This document shows positions 61,691 to 64,000 of a stretch of DNA of 64,000 nt, in pieces (positions within the stretch are counted from its first letter, which is position 1; every line of letters begins with the position of its first letter). The notes beneath the pieces were generated by a model, which saw only the letters and a list, made by a program, of their open reading frames with translations, was not told where the DNA came from and did not search any database. The translations under genes were made by a program, and so were the position numbers. This stretch comes from Krasilnikoviella flava (lineage in GTDB: Bacteria; Actinomycetota; Actinomycetes; Actinomycetales; Cellulomonadaceae), in NCBI RefSeq assembly GCF_900167525.1, contig NZ_FUZQ01000008.1:248001-312000 (forward strand). The letters run 5' to 3'.

Positions 61691-62659
61691 GTGACCTCCG
61701 CTCCCCTGCCCCACGACCCGCTCTGGCCCCGCGCCGGAGACTGGCCCACGCCCGCCGACGCCCCTGTCGACGTACCCGTCGACCTGGCCCTGATCGGCGT
61801 CCCCACCTGGCGCACGTCGCTGTCGACGACGGGCGCGCACGCGACCCCCGCGGCCGTGCGCGAGACGCTGCGCCGCTACAGCCCCGCGCTGGTCCGCGGA
61901 GCCGACGGCACGCCGGTCGACCTGGGCGAGCTGACCGTCGTCGACCACGGCGACGTCGCCGATCCGGACGGCCCCGACGGCGAGGCCCGCGCCCGCGCCG
62001 CCGTCGCCACCGCGCTGGCTGGCGACGGGCACGGCGCCGGCGGGCACGGCGCCCGCGCCGTCGTCGCGCTCGGCGGCGACAACGCGCTCACCGTGCCGGT
62101 CGCCCTCGGCGCGTGGGGCGACGACCTCCCGACGGCCGGGCTGGTCACGTTCGACGCGCATTACGACCTGCGCGACGGCGTCTCCAACGGCTCCCCCGTG
62201 CGGCGGCTGATCGAGGCGGGCCTGGACCCGGCGCGGATCGTGCAGGTCGGCATCGCGGACTTCGCCAACTCGGCCGCCTACGCGCGTCGCGCGCGCGACC
62301 TCGGCATCACGGTCGTGACGCTCGACGAGGTCCGACGACGAGGCCCGGGCGCCCTGGGCGACGTCGTCCGTGAGGCGCTGGAGGTCGCCGGCGTCGCGGG
62401 CGGGCCGGTGCACCTGGACGTCGACGTCGACGTCTGCGACCGCTCCGTCGCCCCCGGCTGCCCAGCCAGCGTGCCCGGCGGCCTCGCCGCCTGGGAGCTG
62501 CGCGCGCTGGTGCGCGAGGTGGCGCGCGACGAGCGCGTCCGTTCCGTCGACATCGCGGAGGTGGACGCCACCGCCGACGCCCCCGACGGCCGCACCGTCC
62601 GCCTCGCCGCCCTCTGCGTCCTGGAGGTGCTCTCCGCACTCGCCCTCCGGCCGAGGTAA
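61691..62659 (+). CDS. Ureohydrolase (agmatinase/formimidoylglutamase-like)
   Basis: The 322-residue product has the ureohydrolase fold with VTFDAHYDLR (Asp155, His157, Asp159) and DVDVCDRSVAPG (Asp245, Asp247, Asp250), four or five of the Mn ligands. The first ligand motif is GGDNALT, where the usual GGDH has His replaced by Asn131, so one metal site may be weakened. The family includes arginase, agmatinase and formimidoylglutamase; the substrate is unknown. The GTG at 61691 has GGCGGGTG context but no strong ribosome site. It follows the symporter in divergent orientation. Confidence 0.8.
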   Translation: MTSAPLPHDPLWPRAGDWPTPADAPVDVPVDLALIGVPTWRTSLSTTGAHATPAAVRETLRRYSPALVRGADGTPVDLGELTVVDHGDVADPDGPDGEARARAAVATALAGDGHGAGGHGARAVVALGGDNALTVPVALGAWGDDLPTAGLVTFDAHYDLRDGVSNGSPVRRLIEAGLDPARIVQVGIADFANSAAYARRARDLGITVVTLDEVRRRGPGALGDVVREALEVAGVAGGPVHLDVDVDVCDRSVAPGCPASVPGGLAAWELRALVREVARDERVRSVDIAEVDATADAPDGRTVRLAALCVLEVLSALALRPR

Positions 62660-62745
62660 CGAACCGCTATCGGCTTCCAGGCGGCCGCGAGATCGCCACC
62701 CAACCCTCCCACCGGAAGCAAGGGAGTCGTTCGTCGCAGAGCCGC

Positions 62746-62782
62746 GCCTCGCCTCGCCTCGCCTCGCCTCGCCTCGCCTCGC
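62746..62782. repeat. GCCTC pentanucleotide repeat, seven copies
   Basis: Seven perfect copies of GCCTC lie in the non-coding gap after the ureohydrolase gene. Nothing nearby is in frame with them. The gap from 62660 to 62884 has no gene. Confidence 0.9.
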
Positions 62783-62803
62783 ACTAGGCGAACCGACACC
62801 GCG

Positions 62804-62850
62804 TCTCAGAACTGACCGATTTCGAGGCACGCCAGAATCGGGTTCTGAGA
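62804..62850. other. Imperfect inverted repeat near the MFS fragment
   Basis: TCTCAGAAC (62804-62812) pairs with GTTCTGAGA (62842-62850), and inside CCGATT (62816-62821) with AATCGG (62836-62841). The central loop is 14 bases. It is 35 bases from the end of the MFS fragment and may be a remnant of a terminal repeat or a terminator. Confidence 0.45.
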
Positions 62851-62884
62851 GTTTCGAAACCACCCCAGGACGAGTCACGCTCCC

Positions 62885-63245
62885 TCAGCGGCGAGGCACG
62901 GGCGGTTGAGCGTGGAGTGCGCGCCGCCGAGATGCTGTCCATACAGCGGCGAGCACGAGGGCTAGTACCGGGCACGGCAACAGCCCGTTGGCGCCCGTGG
63001 ACTCTACGAGCAGCCCGGCGAGAGCGTTGCCGGTCGCGGCCGCGACCAGCCCCGCGGCCACGAGAAGCGAATAGCTACGCGCGACCGCCGCCTCACCGCC
63101 GACGACGTCGAGCAGCGCAGACTTCAAGACGGAGCTCGGAGCGACGGCTACCCCAGCACCGAACATGGCGGGCACGAGAAGCCAGGGCTGCGGGGAAGCG
63201 AGGCACACCAGGACGGCGGCAACCGCGGCACCGCATTGGACCACG
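62885..63245 (-). pseudogene. C-terminal fragment of an MFS transporter
   Basis: On the minus strand a frame ending at 62885 encodes LLVPAMFGAGVAVAPSSVLK, then SLLVAAGLVAAATGNALAGLLVESTG, about 120 residues resembling the last three to four helices of an MFS transporter. There is no start or N-terminal half; the frame runs at about 63245 into a sequence that on the plus strand is an RHS fragment. It therefore seems to be a truncated gene left by a rearrangement. Confidence 0.65.
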
Positions 63246-63249
63246 GATT

Positions 63250-63452
63250 GTTGCGCCCCGGGTCCGATGGACCTGGGCAACGGCAACCTCGTGGTGCGCG
63301 GTGCGGACCTGGCGCTGAACGGTCCCGGGATCGAATTGGCGTTCGACCGCTTCTACAACGGGCTGTCGTCTCGCGAGGACGCCTTCGGGACCGCCTGGTC
63401 GATGAGCGTCGGGCAGGACGTGGGGCTGGAGATCGATCCCTTGCGAGCTTGA
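63250..63452 (+). pseudogene. Fragment of an RHS/DUF6531-type protein
   Basis: The plus-strand frame encodes MDLGNGNLVVRGADLALNGP, LAFDRFYNGLSSREDAFGTA and WSMSVGQDVGLEI, a block typical of the DUF6531 part of RHS/WapA polymorphic toxins, which has a GNL...L.L.RYYNS form. It has no start upstream and is stopped at 63450-63452, so at most about 65 residues of a protein normally of more than 1000 remain. It abuts the MFS fragment. Confidence 0.65.
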
Positions 63453-63651
63453 TCCGAGTGCCGGTTTGCGCGAAGAACCCCCCGCCCCGGAGGGCATTCC
63501 CCAGAAGCGCGACCGCTTCTTGGCGGTATCGTGACCGCCAGGCGTCGCAACACAATCATGCAATGCGGCCAGAAACGCGCATGTGCCGCGATTGCGATCA
63601 GTGACACTCGCATGACACCTCGGAGCCCCGGTGAAAGCGCCCGTGCGTCCG

Positions 63652-64000
63652 CTAAAGCGCTGGCGTGGCGTTATGTGCCCACCAATCAGCAATTACTTCA
63701 AACGCTTCCGATGGGAGAACACCAGTGGGCGTATCGCGGATAGTCTCTGGTTTGTTGTTGTCGTCGCGGCCGATCCTGGTTTCGACAAGGTAGACATTTC
63801 CGGCATTGTGATACGCCAGAAGGTATATCTCCCCATCCTTCTCCAGGATTGAATAGTCAGCCCCGCCAACCCTCTCCGTCGACGCACCGCAGGCCGTGAT
63901 CGCGTCGAAGATCGTGGAGTGTTTCGCTTCCTCTTCGTCGCCAAATGACCAAGCGTTCATTCTATAACGGAACGTACCCCCGTCCTTCGTCCTCCCGGTC
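63652..64000 (-). CDS. Unknown protein, cut by the right window edge
   Basis: The minus-strand frame ending at 63652 is open to the window edge, 115 codons, and the visible part reads FRYRMNAWSFGDEEEAKHST, VGGADYSILEKDGEIYLLAY and AFEVIADWWAHNATPAL. I recognise no family. The base composition is clearly lower in GC than the rest of the window, which suggests a recent arrival. An internal ATG at 63958-63960 could be the start, but since the frame is open upstream the start probably lies outside. It lies next to an RHS remnant, so an immunity or cargo role is possible but unproven. Confidence 0.5.
   Translation of the reverse strand, partial: TGRTKDGGTFRYRMNAWSFGDEEEAKHSTIFDAITACGASTERVGGADYSILEKDGEIYLLAYHNAGNVYLVETRIGRDDNNKPETIRDTPTGVLPSEAFEVIADWWAHNATPAL

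Noticed and set aside
63776-63790. Seventh copy of the TCGACAGG-type element (GGTTTCGACAAGG)
   Set aside because: Only one short arm matches, it has no partner arm, and it is explained as coding sequence of the unknown minus-strand protein.

Overview
The window is about 72-75 percent GC almost throughout, with GTG starts, ATGA/GTGA stop-start overlaps and actinobacterial gene families (ole hydrocarbon genes, kdp operon with a DUF4118 sensor, Excalibur and DUF4822 proteins, MetS/MetP). It reads as a chromosomal segment of a high-GC actinomycete, most likely of the Cellulomonadaceae/Promicromonosporaceae type (Cellulomonas, Cellulosimicrobium, Isoptericola). The genus is an inference from gene content, not a measurement. 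No rRNA, tRNA, CRISPR array or intact transposon was seen.

Layout. 1-3.9 kb: the start of an oleB-like hydrolase, oleA, and an S9 oligopeptidase. 4.1-11.1 kb: a branched-chain amino acid type ABC transporter (livHMGF on +, livK convergent on -) with a frameshifted DUF559-type gene between them, flanked by 20-bp-period repeats. 11.2-13.5 kb: aldo/keto reductase, cold-shock protein with a structured leader, and a glycine-rich protein. 13.6-20.4 kb: a sugar ABC importer with two Gfo/Idh/MocA dehydrogenases and a divergent ROK regulator. 20.4-26.1 kb: a large RecB-type nuclease/helicase, then a GntR regulator overlapping an MFS exporter. 26.2-29.9 kb: an Excalibur protein, an ECF sigma factor with a membrane partner, and two small surface proteins. 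29.9-34.2 kb: a polar amino acid ABC transporter (all three parts), a DMT transporter and a small membrane protein. 34.2-42 kb: MetS/MetP, alditol oxidase, an AlkZ-like protein, a STAS protein, a YbaK-type deacylase and a VanY-PASTA peptidase. 42.2-44.7 kb: pxpA and a fused pxpB-pxpC for 5-oxoproline. 44.9-48.2 kb: a DUF4822 lipoprotein, TetR/flavin monooxygenase divergent pair and a methyltransferase. 48.3-57.1 kb: an orphan DUF4118/GAF sensor divergent from a complete kdpFABCDE operon. 57.2-59.8 kb: a dapA paralogue divergent from two short proteins carrying the edge motifs of diaminopimelate decarboxylase and an Lrp regulator. 59.8-62.7 kb: a dicarboxylate/amino acid symporter and a ureohydrolase. 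62.7-64 kb: a disturbed, lower-GC end with an MFS tail fragment, an RHS fragment and an unknown ORF running off the window.

The physiological theme is uptake and handling of nitrogenous solutes (two amino acid ABC systems, MetPS, a DAACS symporter, 5-oxoprolinase, a ureohydrolase) plus potassium homeostasis. The most interesting signals are regulatory or repetitive: a pair of OmpR-type tandem boxes upstream of kdp that recurs with the same 32-bp spacing upstream of the dapA/LysA-edge locus; 20-bp-phased AACTACCTC repeats around the DUF559 pseudogene; palindromic TCGACAGGCTCGACC elements that have entered coding sequences in frame at three places; and an apparent 5' leader stem that sequesters the region next to the cold-shock ribosome binding site.
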